This document shows positions 48,480 to 59,377 of a stretch of 64,000 nucleotides of DNA, piece by piece. The stretch's first letter is position 1. Every line of letters starts with the position of its first letter. Below the pieces are notes generated by a model. It saw only the letters and a list, made by a program, of their open reading frames with translations, ran no database searches and was not told where the DNA came from. The position numbers and the translations under genes were made by a program. This stretch comes from Aliidiomarina haloalkalitolerans (lineage in GTDB: Bacteria > Pseudomonadota > Gammaproteobacteria > Enterobacterales > Alteromonadaceae): positions 186,001-250,000 of the forward strand of contig NZ_PIPI01000003.1 in NCBI RefSeq assembly GCF_003987315.1, written 5' to 3'.

Positions 48480-49370
48480 CTAGGCCTCAGCTCGGACTCG
48501 CTGTCCATGCAAGAATGTCCACTCGTCTTCGTAACGTACTGGTGCAAACTCGACGACTGGGCGATAGGCCTCTTGCACATCCTCGGCTTGGCGGCGCAGA
48601 ATCCCTGACATGCCAATGAAGCCTTCAGGTTTAAGGTATTGCAGCATGACAGGTGCAAGCTCTTGCAGTGGGCCGGCAAGAATATTCGCAATGACGATAT
48701 CCGCTTGCACGGCAGGTGTTTGCTCTGGCAAGTACACGTCAAAACGGTCGGCAACGCCATTCAGTTCGGCATTTTCGCGCGTGGACAACAGCGCCTGTTG
48801 ATCAATGTCGGTACCGATACACTTTGCAGCACCAAGCTTCAATGCAGCGATGCCCAACACACCAGACCCACAGCCAAAATCAACCACGGTTTTTCCTTGC
48901 AGATCTTGCTCGGCTAACCAACGTAAACACATGGCGGTTGTTGGGTGAGTTCCGGTACCGAATGCCATGCCTGGGTCCAATAAAATATTGGCAGCATCGG
49001 CAACGGGTGGTTGATGCCAAGAAGGTACAACCCATAAGCCGTTACCGAAATCGATTGGCTTAAAGTTGTCCATCCATTCGCGTTCCCAATCTTTGTCTTC
49101 AAGTTGGTCGGTTTTGTACTGCAATGGCTTTTGGAGAAAGCTCACTTTCTTTAAATTGGTAATCACTGGCGTCATGTTGGTTTCAGCAGGAAATAAGCCA
49201 GTGACCAACGTTTGTTCCCACAATGGCACTTCGCCCGGCGCTGGCTCGAAAATCGGTGCGTCTTTGGCGTCACGGTAAGTGACCGCTTGTGCACCATTGG
49301 CCATCAGAATGTCGCCAAGTTGACGACCATAGTCTTGTTTTGTGGTTAATGTAAGTTGCAACCAAGCCAT
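48480..49370 (-). CDS. prmA: Ribosomal protein L11 methyltransferase
   Basis: A 296-residue SAM-dependent methyltransferase acting on L11. The ATG at 49368-49370 has GGAAG upstream and begins MAWLQLTL, as in E. coli PrmA; the TTG four codons earlier was rejected. The SAM motif is DFGCGSGVLGIAALKLGA and the catalytic region NILAGPLQELAP. It precedes dusB-fis, the usual order, with a hairpin between. Confidence 0.95.
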   Translation of the reverse strand: MAWLQLTLTTKQDYGRQLGDILMANGAQAVTYRDAKDAPIFEPAPGEVPLWEQTLVTGLFPAETNMTPVITNLKKVSFLQKPLQYKTDQLEDKDWEREWMDNFKPIDFGNGLWVVPSWHQPPVADAANILLDPGMAFGTGTHPTTAMCLRWLAEQDLQGKTVVDFGCGSGVLGIAALKLGAAKCIGTDIDQQALLSTRENAELNGVADRFDVYLPEQTPAVQADIVIANILAGPLQELAPVMLQYLKPEGFIGMSGILRRQAEDVQEAYRPVVEFAPVRYEDEWTFLHGQRVRAEA

Positions 49371-49436
49371 GGGTTCTTCCAATTCAATTAACGTGGCTGC
49401 GCATGAAAGCCACTGATTAAAACCGAGACAAAAACA

Positions 49437-49464
49437 AAGAAGCCCAGGGTGACCTGAGCTTCTT
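49437..49464 (-). terminator. Intrinsic terminator after accC
   Basis: A stem of 7+4 bp with a single mismatch (49437-49448 with 49453-49464) around a GTGA loop is followed on the minus strand by a T-rich tract. Confidence 0.75.
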
Positions 49465-49496
49465 ATTAATATGATGCTAAGTTTACCACAAGCGGA

Positions 49497-50840
49497 TTAG
49501 CTCATGCCTAGCTTTTTCTCCAAGTAGTGGATGTTCGTTCCACCATGTTGGAAGTTCTCGTCGGCCATAATGTCTTTCTGCAACGGAACGTTCGTCTTAA
49601 TCCCTTCAACGATAAGCTCGTTCAGGGCATGACGCATGCGTGCGATAGCAACATCACGGTTTTCACCGTAAGTAATGAGCTTACCGATCATCGAGTCATA
49701 GTTTGGTGGCACACGGTACTCGGTATAAATGTGTGAGTCCCAACGAACACCCATACCACCCGGTGGATGGAAGCGCGAGATTAACCCCGGTGATGGCATA
49801 AAGGTTTTCGGATCTTCTGCGTTAATCCGGCACTCAATGGCGTGCCCACGAATAACGATGTCTTCCTGACTGATAGAAAGCGGACGGCCAGCAGCAATGC
49901 GCAGTTGCTCTTTGACTAAGTCGATGCCAGTCACGAGTTCGGTCACCGGATGCTCCACCTGAATACGGGTGTTCATTTCGATGAAATAGAACTCACCATT
50001 TTCGTAGAGGAATTCAAAGGTACCGGCACCCCGATAGCCAATCTCGACACAGGCACGAGCACAGCGCTCACCAATGCTTTTCCGCATTTCTACGGTAATA
50101 CCTGGCGCTGGCGCTTCTTCGACGACCTTCTGGTGACGACGCTGCATTGAACAGTCACGCTCACCAAGGTGAATGGCGTTGCCTTGGCCATCAGCTAAGA
50201 CCTGAATTTCGATGTGACGTGGGTTCTCGAGGAACTTTTCCATGTACACAACTGGATTACCGAACGCTGCACGCGCTTCGCTTTGAGTTGCTGAAATTGA
50301 CTTTAATAAGTCTTTTTCTTCACGCACCACACGCATGCCGCGACCACCGCCGCCGCCAGCAGCTTTGATAATCACCGGGTAGCCGATGCGACGGGCAATC
50401 TTCTTGTTCTTCTCTTCGTCGTCATCGAGCGGTCCGCCTGAACCCGGTACACAAGGTACACCGGCTTTTTTCATGGCTTCGATTGCCGATACTTTATCGC
50501 CCATCATACGAATCACGTCTGGTGTTGGGCCAACAAAGATAAAACCAGAGTTTTCGACTTGCTCGGCAAAATCAGCGTTTTCCGCTAAAAAACCATAACC
50601 CGGGTGAATTGCAGCGGCGTCGGTGACTTCGGCGGCACTAATAATCCGTGGAATGTTTAAGTAACTCTCAGTTGCTGACGCTGGACCAATACAAATGGAC
50701 TCGTCAGCCAGCAACACGTGCTTCAAGTTTTTGTCAACCGTCGAGTGCACAGCCACTGTTTTGATCCCGAGCTCTTTACAAGCACGCAGGATTCGCAGGG
50801 CTATTTCACCGCGGTTGGCGATGACTACTTTATCAAGCAT
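49497..50840 (-). CDS. accC: Biotin carboxylase subunit of acetyl-CoA carboxylase
   Basis: The 447-residue ATP-grasp enzyme carboxylates the biotin on AccB, the first step of fatty acid synthesis. Hallmarks are [37 protein letters not shown], and [18 protein letters not shown]. It follows accB by 15 nt in the aroQ-accB-accC operon. Confidence 0.97.
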   Translation of the reverse strand: MLDKVVIANRGEIALRILRACKELGIKTVAVHSTVDKNLKHVLLADESICIGPASATESYLNIPRIISAAEVTDAAAIHPGYGFLAENADFAEQVENSGFIFVGPTPDVIRMMGDKVSAIEAMKKAGVPCVPGSGGPLDDDEEKNKKIARRIGYPVIIKAAGGGGGRGMRVVREEKDLLKSISATQSEARAAFGNPVVYMEKFLENPRHIEIQVLADGQGNAIHLGERDCSMQRRHQKVVEEAPAPGITVEMRKSIGERCARACVEIGYRGAGTFEFLYENGEFYFIEMNTRIQVEHPVTELVTGIDLVKEQLRIAAGRPLSISQEDIVIRGHAIECRINAEDPKTFMPSPGLISRFHPPGGMGVRWDSHIYTEYRVPPNYDSMIGKLITYGENRDVAIARMRHALNELIVEGIKTNVPLQKDIMADENFQHGGTNIHYLEKKLGMS

Positions 50841-50855
50841 AGCGATTGCCTTTCT

Positions 50856-51326
50856 TTATTCGATGATGAACAGCGGTTGATCAAACTCAACTGGAGCTTC
50901 GTTCTCAACGAGAATTTGCTTCACCACACCAGCAACGTCTGCTTCGATATGGTTCATCATTTTCATAGCTTCAACGATACATAAGGTATCGCCAACATTG
51001 ACGCGCTGGCCAACGGTAACAAACGCTTTCGAACCAGGGGCTGGTGACTCATAGAAGGTACCAACCATTGGCGAGCGAACCACATGACCGCTTAACTCTT
51101 CAGCTTTTGCTGGCGCGCTATCAGTTGCTGCAGCAGCTGCAGGGGCTGCTGCAGGCGCGGCAGCAGGAGCAGCCATCGGCATTTGCATATGAGCCATTTG
51201 TGGATAAACCGGAGCTGATGAATGACGGCTAATACGCACCGACTCTTCACCTTCGGTAATTTCCAGTTCGGAAATTCCCGACTCTTCGAGAAGCTCGATC
51301 AATTTCTTAATTTTGCGAATATCCAT
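50856..51326 (-). CDS. accB: Biotin carboxyl carrier protein
   Basis: At 156 residues it has the N-terminal [18 protein letters not shown] segment, an Ala/Pro-rich flexible linker (residues about 50-72), and the biotinyl domain with the biotin-accepting Lys122 in [11 protein letters not shown]. It carries the carboxyl group from AccC to the transferase subunits. Confidence 0.97.
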   Translation of the reverse strand: MDIRKIKKLIELLEESGISELEITEGEESVRISRHSSAPVYPQMAHMQMPMAAPAAAPAAAPAAAAATDSAPAKAEELSGHVVRSPMVGTFYESPAPGSKAFVTVGQRVNVGDTLCIVEAMKMMNHIEADVAGVVKQILVENEAPVEFDQPLFIIE

Positions 51327-51366
51327 TGTTTCTATAACCTTTTGCTGTGAGCGTTAAATTCAATTT

Positions 51367-51819
51367 TTATCGTTGTTTGTTCAGATAGCTTTGAGCTGCA
51401 TGTAAAGCAAACTCGTAACCTTGCGCACCGCAGCCACAAATGACGGCTTGAGCAAGGTCTGAAAAATAGGAGTGGCGACGAAAAGCTTCGCGAGCATGAA
51501 CGTTCGACAAATGCACTTCGATAAATGGAATCGCAACCGCTGCAAGTGCGTCGCGTAAGGCAACGCTAGTGTGTGTGTAGGCTGCTGGATTCAAAATGAT
51601 AAAGTCGACTTGACCACGTGCTTGCTGGACATACTCAATGAGCTCATGTTCAGCGTTACTCTGCACGGTGCTAACTGTGCAACCAAGCTGCTCGGCTTGG
51701 AATTGGAGGTTTTCTTCGATATCGGCAAGCGTGAGCGCACCATAGATTTCCGGCTCTCGCGTTCCGAGCAGATTAAGATTCGGACCATTGATGACTAAGA
51801 TCTGGTGCTTTTTCGTCAT
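51367..51819 (-). CDS. aroQ: Type II 3-dehydroquinate dehydratase
   Basis: A 150-residue dodecameric enzyme of the shikimate pathway. The N-terminal [18 protein letters not shown], catalytic loop and the [16 protein letters not shown] and [14 protein letters not shown] blocks are clear. It heads the aroQ-accB-accC operon, with 40 nt before accB. Confidence 0.97.
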   Translation of the reverse strand: MTKKHQILVINGPNLNLLGTREPEIYGALTLADIEENLQFQAEQLGCTVSTVQSNAEHELIEYVQQARGQVDFIILNPAAYTHTSVALRDALAAVAIPFIEVHLSNVHAREAFRRHSYFSDLAQAVICGCGAQGYEFALHAAQSYLNKQR

Positions 51820-51879
51820 TACGCTGCCATTGTGTCGCTATTTGCTTCGAAGTATGAATTATCGCGCCAATAATAAAAA

Positions 51880-51908
51880 GACCCGATACTTTTTAAAAAG
51901 TTCGGGTC
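51880..51908 (-). terminator. Intrinsic terminator after dsbD
   Basis: A 7-bp GC-containing stem (51880-51886 with 51902-51908) is extended by an inner A/T helix and followed by a T5 tract on the minus strand. Confidence 0.75.
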
Positions 51909-51975
51909 ATTATACGACTAAAATTTCATTTCGCAGCAAAATACTGGTCTTATCAGCGAAATTCGCCGCAAACTT

Positions 51976-53784
51976 CTAACGTTCCATGATCGATTCTAAG
52001 TGGGCTTGGAAACGCTCAGCATTCATAAAACCTGTAACACGATATTCACTGAGTTCATTGCCATTGCGATCGAAAAACAGAATTGTCGGTAGCCCAAGCA
52101 CTTGATACGCGCTTAAAAGCTCCGTATTGACAGCATTTACCGCCGTGACATCGGCTTGCAAAACGGTAAAGTTCTCTAATGTTGTTTGAACGTCTGCGTT
52201 GGCAAAGGTGTAGCGCTCAAGCTCTAGGCACGCAGTACACCAATCAGCGTAGAGGTCGAGCATAACCCAGTCACCGCGAGTCGTTGCTTCTTGCACTTTC
52301 GTGTCTAATTCACTCAAGCTAGTTACATAAGTAAATTCGAGTTTGTTCGCATGAAAGCTGCCGTCTACATAAGGCTTCTGCCACAACACGCCGGCAGCTG
52401 CATAGGTTATCAGCACTGCAGCGGCAATCACTCGACCAGTTAGCTGCAGTTGTTGATGCAGTTCCCGATAGATTAAGACGGCACTGATCACAAAGAAGCT
52501 AATCCATAACCACCCGGCGACAGTGACCGGCAGTAAACGCTCAACTAAGAATAGTGCAACCGCAATCATGAGGACGCCAAACAGCATTTTTACTGTATTC
52601 ATCCACTGACCGCTCTTCGGCAATAGCTTGCCGCCGGAAATACCAATTAACAATAATGGCACGCCCATACCTAAACTTAACAGGTAGAGAGCAATACCAC
52701 CGAGTGCGATATCGCCAGATTGCGCAATAAAAAGCAGTGCTGCCGACAGCGGTGCCGTCGTACAAGGCGATGCAATTAACCCAGATAGCGCGCCCATAGC
52801 GAAAACGCCAGGGTAGGCACCACCTTTTTGGTTTTGTGAAATTTGATTGAGGCGGTTCTTCCAACTAGTTGGGAGGTCAAAATTGAAAACACCGAACATG
52901 GCGAGAGCAAAGATAACGAAGAGCGCTGCTAACGAACCCAGTAACAGTGGGTGCTGCAAGTACGCTTGATATTGCATGCCTGCCAAAGCGACGACAATTC
53001 CGAGTAACGTGTAGGTAATAGCCATCCCTTGCACGTATACAAATGACAGGGCGAAGCCTCGGCTTGCTGTTAACTTGCCGCGATTCCCTTGTTGCTGGCC
53101 AATAATAATGCCAGAAAGAATTGGGTACATTGGGAATACACATGGCGTGAATGCCAAGCCGATGCCCAATACAAAAAAGATCCCAGCAATCCACCACAGA
53201 TTGTCAGAAGCCAAGACGGCGGCAAGTCCAGTCGGCTCACCGGCATTGGAAAAGTCTTGTAACTGATAACCGCCAGCAGCTAGCTCGCCTGAACTGGCTT
53301 GCAAATAAACATCGACGGTTGTTGGTGCGTAACACAAACCAGCGTCGGCGCAGCCTTGGTAGCGGACGGTTAGTACATCGCCGGTTTGTACTTCGGCTAG
53401 TTGCACCTCTAAAGCGACGTAGTGACGAAAGATATTCACATCACCGAAGAATTCATCATGATAGGGCGTGCCATTTGGAACTGTAAACTCGCTGACAAAA
53501 TGTTCAGGAGTCAAACCAAAACGATGTTCATATAAGTAATAGCCGTCAGCGATTTCGAAATATAAATGCAGGGTATCGCCGTCTTGCTCATAAGAAAAAG
53601 GAAAGGCTTGTTGAACTGGCAGGAATTCGCCCGCATTGTTGCCGAGAAATGAAGGTTGTGCTTGCGCTGCGCTACTCGCAACTAGCAGCATGCTCGCTAA
53701 GAGCAACCAATGCAGTGATTGCCGCACGGGCGCGAAAGCTTGCGAGAGGTAACGATAATATTTTCCAATAGACGACATAATCAT
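51976..53784 (-). CDS. dsbD: Thiol:disulfide interchange protein DsbD
   Basis: A 602-residue membrane electron shuttle. After a signal peptide (to about residue 42), the periplasmic alpha domain has the cysteine pair in YQGCADAGLCYAP; the eight-helix core has FTPCVFPMYPI and LIASPCTTAPL; the C-terminal gamma domain has YADWCTACLELE. It passes electrons from cytoplasmic thioredoxin to periplasmic proteins such as DsbC and cytochrome maturation factors. ATG codons occur at residues 1 and 3; the second has better ribosome spacing. It is 23 nt downstream of cutA, as in E. coli. Confidence 0.95.
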   Translation of the reverse strand: MIMSSIGKYYRYLSQAFAPVRQSLHWLLLASMLLVASSAAQAQPSFLGNNAGEFLPVQQAFPFSYEQDGDTLHLYFEIADGYYLYEHRFGLTPEHFVSEFTVPNGTPYHDEFFGDVNIFRHYVALEVQLAEVQTGDVLTVRYQGCADAGLCYAPTTVDVYLQASSGELAAGGYQLQDFSNAGEPTGLAAVLASDNLWWIAGIFFVLGIGLAFTPCVFPMYPILSGIIIGQQQGNRGKLTASRGFALSFVYVQGMAITYTLLGIVVALAGMQYQAYLQHPLLLGSLAALFVIFALAMFGVFNFDLPTSWKNRLNQISQNQKGGAYPGVFAMGALSGLIASPCTTAPLSAALLFIAQSGDIALGGIALYLLSLGMGVPLLLIGISGGKLLPKSGQWMNTVKMLFGVLMIAVALFLVERLLPVTVAGWLWISFFVISAVLIYRELHQQLQLTGRVIAAAVLITYAAAGVLWQKPYVDGSFHANKLEFTYVTSLSELDTKVQEATTRGDWVMLDLYADWCTACLELERYTFANADVQTTLENFTVLQADVTAVNAVNTELLSAYQVLGLPTILFFDRNGNELSEYRVTGFMNAERFQAHLESIMER

Positions 53785-53807
53785 ACTTCTTATCTAATTA
53801 TTTGCTG

Positions 53808-54158
53808 CTATTTATCTGTTGCTAATTCGCGTGGCGAGGAAAGCGTGCAGTCGCTCACCCAATTCAAATAGCTAATAGCGCCTTTTTCGACCGGGACTGC
53901 TATGATCTCAGGTGTGTCATACGGATGCAGTGTTAATAATTTTGCTTCGAGCGCAGCATAACACGATGTCGTGGTCTTGATCATGAGCAGTGCTTCTTGT
54001 TCCTGTTCGATTTTTTCTTGCCAAGTGTAAACAGACAAAACGGCTGGCAAAATGTTCACACATGCGGCAAGTTTCTCTGCCACTATTGAGGCGGCAATAC
54101 TTTTTCCCGTGTTTTCGTCGGGAACGGTACAGTAAACAACTAAGACTTGGGTATTCAT
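53808..54158 (-). CDS. cutA: Divalent cation tolerance protein CutA
   Basis: The 116-residue trimeric protein has the family motifs CVNILPAVLSVYTWQEKIEQE and the HPYDTPEIIAVPV tail, given as short blocks. It is associated with metal tolerance, though its role is poorly understood. It is the first gene of the cutA-dsbD operon and diverges from fxsA. Confidence 0.95.
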   Translation of the reverse strand: MNTQVLVVYCTVPDENTGKSIAASIVAEKLAACVNILPAVLSVYTWQEKIEQEQEALLMIKTTTSCYAALEAKLLTLHPYDTPEIIAVPVEKGAISYLNWVSDCTLSSPRELATDK

Positions 54159-54247
54159 GACGCCCTCTTGTGTTTGTAAAAACTATTACGCTGCATACTA
54201 CTAAATCGTTTAACCCGTAGCATCGTTCTTATCGTTTTGTTGCAAGG

Positions 54248-54286
54248 CTCTTGAAATTGACTCTTGAAATTGAGACTTGAAATTGA
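54248..54286. repeat. Three 13-bp tandem repeats between cutA and fxsA
   Basis: Units at 54248-54260 and 54261-54273 are identical (CTCTTGAAATTGA) and the third at 54274-54286 differs at two positions. They sit in the divergent promoter region, 47 nt before the fxsA ATG. Confidence 0.9.
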
Positions 54287-54332
54287 GAGTAACACGCCCC
54301 ATTTCAGCAAGGTAACCAAGACAGGATATATT

Positions 54333-54869
54333 ATGTTCCCAGTTTTATTGCTTTTATTTATTGGTATGCCCATTCTTGAAATCTTAGTTTTGATTCAAGT
54401 AGGGCAGGCCATTGGCGGTATTAATACCGTCTTGCTGTTAATTATCACCGCTGTGATTGGTGCATCCTTGGTACGCAGCCAAGGCTTACAATCGTGGCAG
54501 CGAGCCCAACAAAAGATGGCCATGGGTGAATTACCCGGTGTCGAGTTAGCAAGTGGCATTCTTTTATTCGTTGCAGGCTTAATGTTTGTGACCCCAGGCT
54601 TTATTACTGACGTGTTTGCCTTATTAATTGTTTTGCCGCCAATTCGCAAAAGCCTAGCGGCGCACATGCTCAAACGTATGCAAGTACAAGTCATGCACGG
54701 TGGTATGCACAGCAGTATGTATGGCTTTCAAAGTCGTCAGAACCCGTTCCAGACCAAACAGCAACAGGACGATGGCGACGTTTTTGAGGGCGAGTATAGC
54801 GACCCTGATCGAGAACGTTTGCAGCGCGACAAACAGCAGCGCAGCGATCGCGACGATCAAAAAAACTAA
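54333..54869 (+). CDS. fxsA: FxsA family membrane protein
   Basis: A 178-residue inner-membrane protein starting at the ATG at 54333 (AGGA upstream), with three to four hydrophobic helices (FPVLLLLFIGMPILEILVLIQV, NTVLLLIITAVIGASL, LASGILLFVAGLMFVTPGF) and a hydrophilic, acidic C-terminal tail. Overexpression of E. coli FxsA influences exclusion of phage T7 by F plasmids. It lies upstream of groES, as in related genomes. Confidence 0.92.
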   Translation: MFPVLLLLFIGMPILEILVLIQVGQAIGGINTVLLLIITAVIGASLVRSQGLQSWQRAQQKMAMGELPGVELASGILLFVAGLMFVTPGFITDVFALLIVLPPIRKSLAAHMLKRMQVQVMHGGMHSSMYGFQSRQNPFQTKQQQDDGDVFEGEYSDPDRERLQRDKQQRSDRDDQKN

Positions 54870-54887
54870 AAATTTTTTCGGTGGGGA

Positions 54888-54915
54888 CTTGGAAAACAAT
54901 CCATAGCCCCCATTG
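54888..54915 (+). promoter_or_regulatory. Sigma-32 (RpoH)-type heat-shock promoter of groESL
   Basis: CTTGGAAA (54888-54895) followed after 12 nt by CCCCATTG (54908-54915) closely matches the heat-shock consensus (CTTGAAA, 11-16 nt, CCCCATNT). It lies 75 nt before the groES ATG. No CIRCE inverted repeat is seen. Confidence 0.8.
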
Positions 54916-54990
54916 TTAGTGCACAAACATCTTTAACACCGGCCATTTGGCCTTTCGTTAATCGTAAACATAGATATGGGAGTATCTCGA

Positions 54991-55281
54991 ATGAAACTTC
55001 GTCCTTTACATGATCGTGTGATTGTTAAGCGTGCTGAAGCCGAAAGCAAATCACCGGGCGGTATCGTTTTAACTGGCTCTGCGGCTGAAAAGTCAACGCG
55101 CGGAGAAGTTGTAGCCGTCGGTAACGGTCGCATTCTCGACAATGGCGATGTGAAGCCATTGGACGTGAAAATTGGCGATGTCGTTTTATTCAATGATGGC
55201 TACGGCGTGAAAGCCGAGAAAATTGACGGCGAAGAATACTTAATCATGAGCGAGTCAGACATTCTGGCGATCGTCGAGTAA
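54991..55281 (+). CDS. groES: Co-chaperonin GroES
   Basis: A 96-residue protein beginning [14 protein letters not shown] at the ATG at 54991, with the mobile-loop region [24 protein letters not shown]. It caps the GroEL ring. The start five codons upstream was rejected because homologues begin at this Met. It is followed by groEL after 55 nt. Confidence 0.98.
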   Translation: MKLRPLHDRVIVKRAEAESKSPGGIVLTGSAAEKSTRGEVVAVGNGRILDNGDVKPLDVKIGDVVLFNDGYGVKAEKIDGEEYLIMSESDILAIVE

Positions 55282-55321
55282 CGGTTAAGTTTCACCCGAA
55301 TTAGCACATCATCCATTGTAG

Positions 55322-56968
<1,647 letters not shown>

Positions 56969-56997
56969 TTGATTAATTTCAATTACTTAGATTTAAG

Positions 56998-57027
56998 AAT
57001 AACCGCGCTTCGGCGCGGTTATTTTTT
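56998..57027 (+). terminator. Intrinsic terminator after groEL
   Basis: A perfect 11-bp stem (56998-57008 with 57013-57023) with a TTCG loop is followed by a T tract to 57027. Confidence 0.92.
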
Positions 57028-57125
57028 ACTCAAAGCTTACACTTATTGACAAATTCGACCTTGTTGTTTAGTCAACGATCCCCTATAACTAAGACAGGCA
57101 CTTAACATTGATATAAGGAGGGCCT

Positions 57126-57650
57126 ATGTCGAAGGTAATCGCTTTTGCCATGGCAGCAGGTCTCATGCTGCCCATAACTGGCTTATCCGCTGCAAACGCT
57201 GCGGACGTAAAGGTAACTTGGGAAGAACCAAGTAAATATGTCGACGTGCAAGCGGCTGATGGCAGCCAAAAACGTTTTCAAGAGAATGTCTTTGCTCGCT
57301 TTGAAGAAATATTCGCGGAGCTCGCTAGTGAGTTGCCGAGCGATCAGACGCTACATATTACAGTCACCAATGTGGACTTAGCAGGCGCGATTGAGTACCA
57401 CGACATTAACGGCGTTCCGCGCGAGCTTCGGATCGTTCGCGGTCATGATTTCCCGATGATGCAGCTATCGTATAAACTTGTCGATAGTGATGGTGAAGTC
57501 ATTCAGGAAGGTGAATCGCGCATGCGCGGGCGTGAATTGCCAGGACAAAGTCGCTTGTCGACCCCGTCAAGCAGTCGCGGCGGTAACCTCTTAGAGTACG
57601 AGAAACCTATGGTCACTGAGTGGTTTAAGAATGAATTTAAGCAAGACTAA
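57126..57650 (+). CDS. DUF3016 family periplasmic protein
   Basis: The 174-residue protein has a signal peptide (residues 1-25, ending SAANA), so it is exported. The mature region contains DUF3016 features: VKVTWEEPSKYVDVQ, the LASELPSDQTLHITVTNVDLAG region, and LRIVRGHDFPMMQLSYKLVD. Family function is unknown. Start ATG follows a GGAGG site 6 nt upstream. A terminator stands between it and convergent epmB. Confidence 0.82.
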   Translation: MSKVIAFAMAAGLMLPITGLSAANAADVKVTWEEPSKYVDVQAADGSQKRFQENVFARFEEIFAELASELPSDQTLHITVTNVDLAGAIEYHDINGVPRELRIVRGHDFPMMQLSYKLVDSDGEVIQEGESRMRGRELPGQSRLSTPSSSRGGNLLEYEKPMVTEWFKNEFKQD

Positions 57651-57673
57651 TGTAGTTTTACAGTAGCCCCTTG

Positions 57674-57702
57674 AGCCTGACCCTAGTGGTCAGGCTTTTT
57701 TT
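57674..57702. terminator. Terminator after DUF3016 gene
   Basis: A 9-bp perfect stem (57674-57682 with 57688-57696) with a CTAGT loop is followed by T7 and lies before the convergent epmB stop. Confidence 0.88.
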
Positions 57703-58690
57703 ATAGCGGTGTTTTATTTGGCTCGCCAGGGATTTCACGAACCAAAGTGGGGACTAAAAAGCCAGGGAGTTGTTTCCGCAATTCCGCGCTTAATCGCACA
57801 GCCTCTGTATCTGCCACAGCGAAATGTGCAGCGCCGGCGACCGCATCCAATTGGTGCAAGTAATACGGCTGAATGCCTGCTTGAAATAGCGCTTCACTCA
57901 AAGCAGTAAGTGCTTCGACTGAGTCATTGATGTCTTTTAGTAACACGCTCTGATTCAATATCCAAACGCCCTGCTGACGGAACTTCTCTAGCTGGCGCTT
58001 TAATTCGGGAGATACCTCACGGGCATGATTCGCATGCAGCACTAAAATGCTTTGTAAGCGACTCGACGTTAACACGTTCAACAATGACTGAGTTAAGCGC
58101 GATGGAATGACAACGGGCAGGCGGGTATGAATCCGCAGACGTTTGATATTGGCAAATCTCTCAATCCGCTGTATAGCCTCAAGCAGGTGCTGCTCTTTAG
58201 CCATGAGCGGATCGCCACCACTTAAAATGACCTCGTTAATTTGCGGATGGTTAGACAAATAGCGCTCTATGCTGTCCCAGTCATCTCGCTTCAATTGATG
58301 GTCTTCGTAAGGAAAGTGACGTCGGAAGCAATAACGACAGTTCACTGCGCAGCCGCCGCGCAAAATAATCAACACTCGCGACTGGTATTTGTGCAGCAAG
58401 CCGGGGACGGGTGAATGCTCTGCTTCAGCGAGCGGGTCATTGGTAAAGCCCGGCAATTGTTCGAATTCGCTGATTAACGGCATGACTTGCAAAAGCAACG
58501 GGTCTTGCTCATTACCTTTTTCCATCAGACGCACGAAAGGCTGCGGCACCCGCATTGGGAATAGCTTGCGAGCGGCATTATGTTGCTCTGCCCAAGCTGG
58601 GCTAAGACCGAGAAACTCAGCCAACTGCAGCGGATTTGTATAGGATTGGGCGAGCTCTTGTTGCCATCGTTCACGTACGTCTAATGTCAC
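57701..58690 (-). CDS. epmB: EF-P lysine 2,3-aminomutase EpmB
   Basis: A 329-residue radical SAM aminomutase that converts lysine to (R)-beta-lysine for EF-P modification. The radical SAM cluster is [15 protein letters not shown] (CxxxCxxC), and later blocks [15 protein letters not shown] and [14 protein letters not shown] are typical of KamA-family enzymes. It starts at GTG and diverges from efp, with the modified target and the ligase EpmA next to it. It is shorter than KamA lysine aminomutases, consistent with EpmB. Confidence 0.94.
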   Translation of the reverse strand: MTLDVRERWQQELAQSYTNPLQLAEFLGLSPAWAEQHNAARKLFPMRVPQPFVRLMEKGNEQDPLLLQVMPLISEFEQLPGFTNDPLAEAEHSPVPGLLHKYQSRVLIILRGGCAVNCRYCFRRHFPYEDHQLKRDDWDSIERYLSNHPQINEVILSGGDPLMAKEQHLLEAIQRIERFANIKRLRIHTRLPVVIPSRLTQSLLNVLTSSRLQSILVLHANHAREVSPELKRQLEKFRQQGVWILNQSVLLKDINDSVEALTALSEALFQAGIQPYYLHQLDAVAGAAHFAVADTEAVRLSAELRKQLPGFLVPTLVREIPGEPNKTPL

Positions 58691-58806
58691 TGCGCAAACA
58701 ACCTTCTGCTTTTCGTTACGGATTTGCTATCATTTTACCTGAAATCTATTTGGCTTTGGTTTATTATTACGCCGGATTTTTCGTGCTTTTAGGTTATGAG
58801 GGGCTT

Positions 58807-59373
58807 ATGGCCAATTACAGTACAAACGAATTTAAAGCTGGATTAAAAATTATGCAGGACGGTGAGCCGTGCGTAATTTTAGAAAACGAGATGGTCAAGC
58901 CGGGTAAAGGTCAGGCTTTTAACCGCGTGCGTATTCGCAAGTTGTTGTCAGGTAAGGTCGTCGAGAAAACGTTTAAGTCAGGTGACAGCGTTGAAGGCGC
59001 CGACGTCATGGACATGGAACTTGCTTACTTATATAGCGACGGTGAGTTCTGGCACTTCATGAACAATGAAAGTTTTGAGCAGCTTGCGGCTGACGAAGCA
59101 GCGGTTGGCGAAAACGTAAAATGGTTAGTTGAGCAAGACGTCTGTACCTTGACCTTGTGGAATGGCAAGCCAATTAACGTGCAGCCACCAAACTTTGTTG
59201 AGTTGGAAATTGTTGAAACTGACCCAGGCTTGAAAGGTGACACCGCTGGCACCGGCGGAAAGCCAGCAACTTTGTCGACCGGCGCAGTGGTACGCGTACC
59301 GTTGTTCGTTCAGATCGGCGAAGTCATTAAAGTCGACACCCGCAGCGGTGAATACGTTTCACGCGTGAAGTAA
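58807..59373 (+). CDS. efp: Elongation factor P
   Basis: The 188-residue factor relieves ribosome stalling at polyproline. The ATG at 58807 has a GAGGGG site; the 57 in-frame codons before it are inside the divergent region and are not EF-P. Lys34, the target of beta-lysylation, is in KPGKGQAF. The three OB-like domains and the C-terminal [11 protein letters not shown] are intact. EpmA follows after 4 nt. Confidence 0.97.
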   Translation: MANYSTNEFKAGLKIMQDGEPCVILENEMVKPGKGQAFNRVRIRKLLSGKVVEKTFKSGDSVEGADVMDMELAYLYSDGEFWHFMNNESFEQLAADEAAVGENVKWLVEQDVCTLTLWNGKPINVQPPNFVELEIVETDPGLKGDTAGTGGKPATLSTGAVVRVPLFVQIGEVIKVDTRSGEYVSRVK

Positions 59374-59377
59374 GCTG

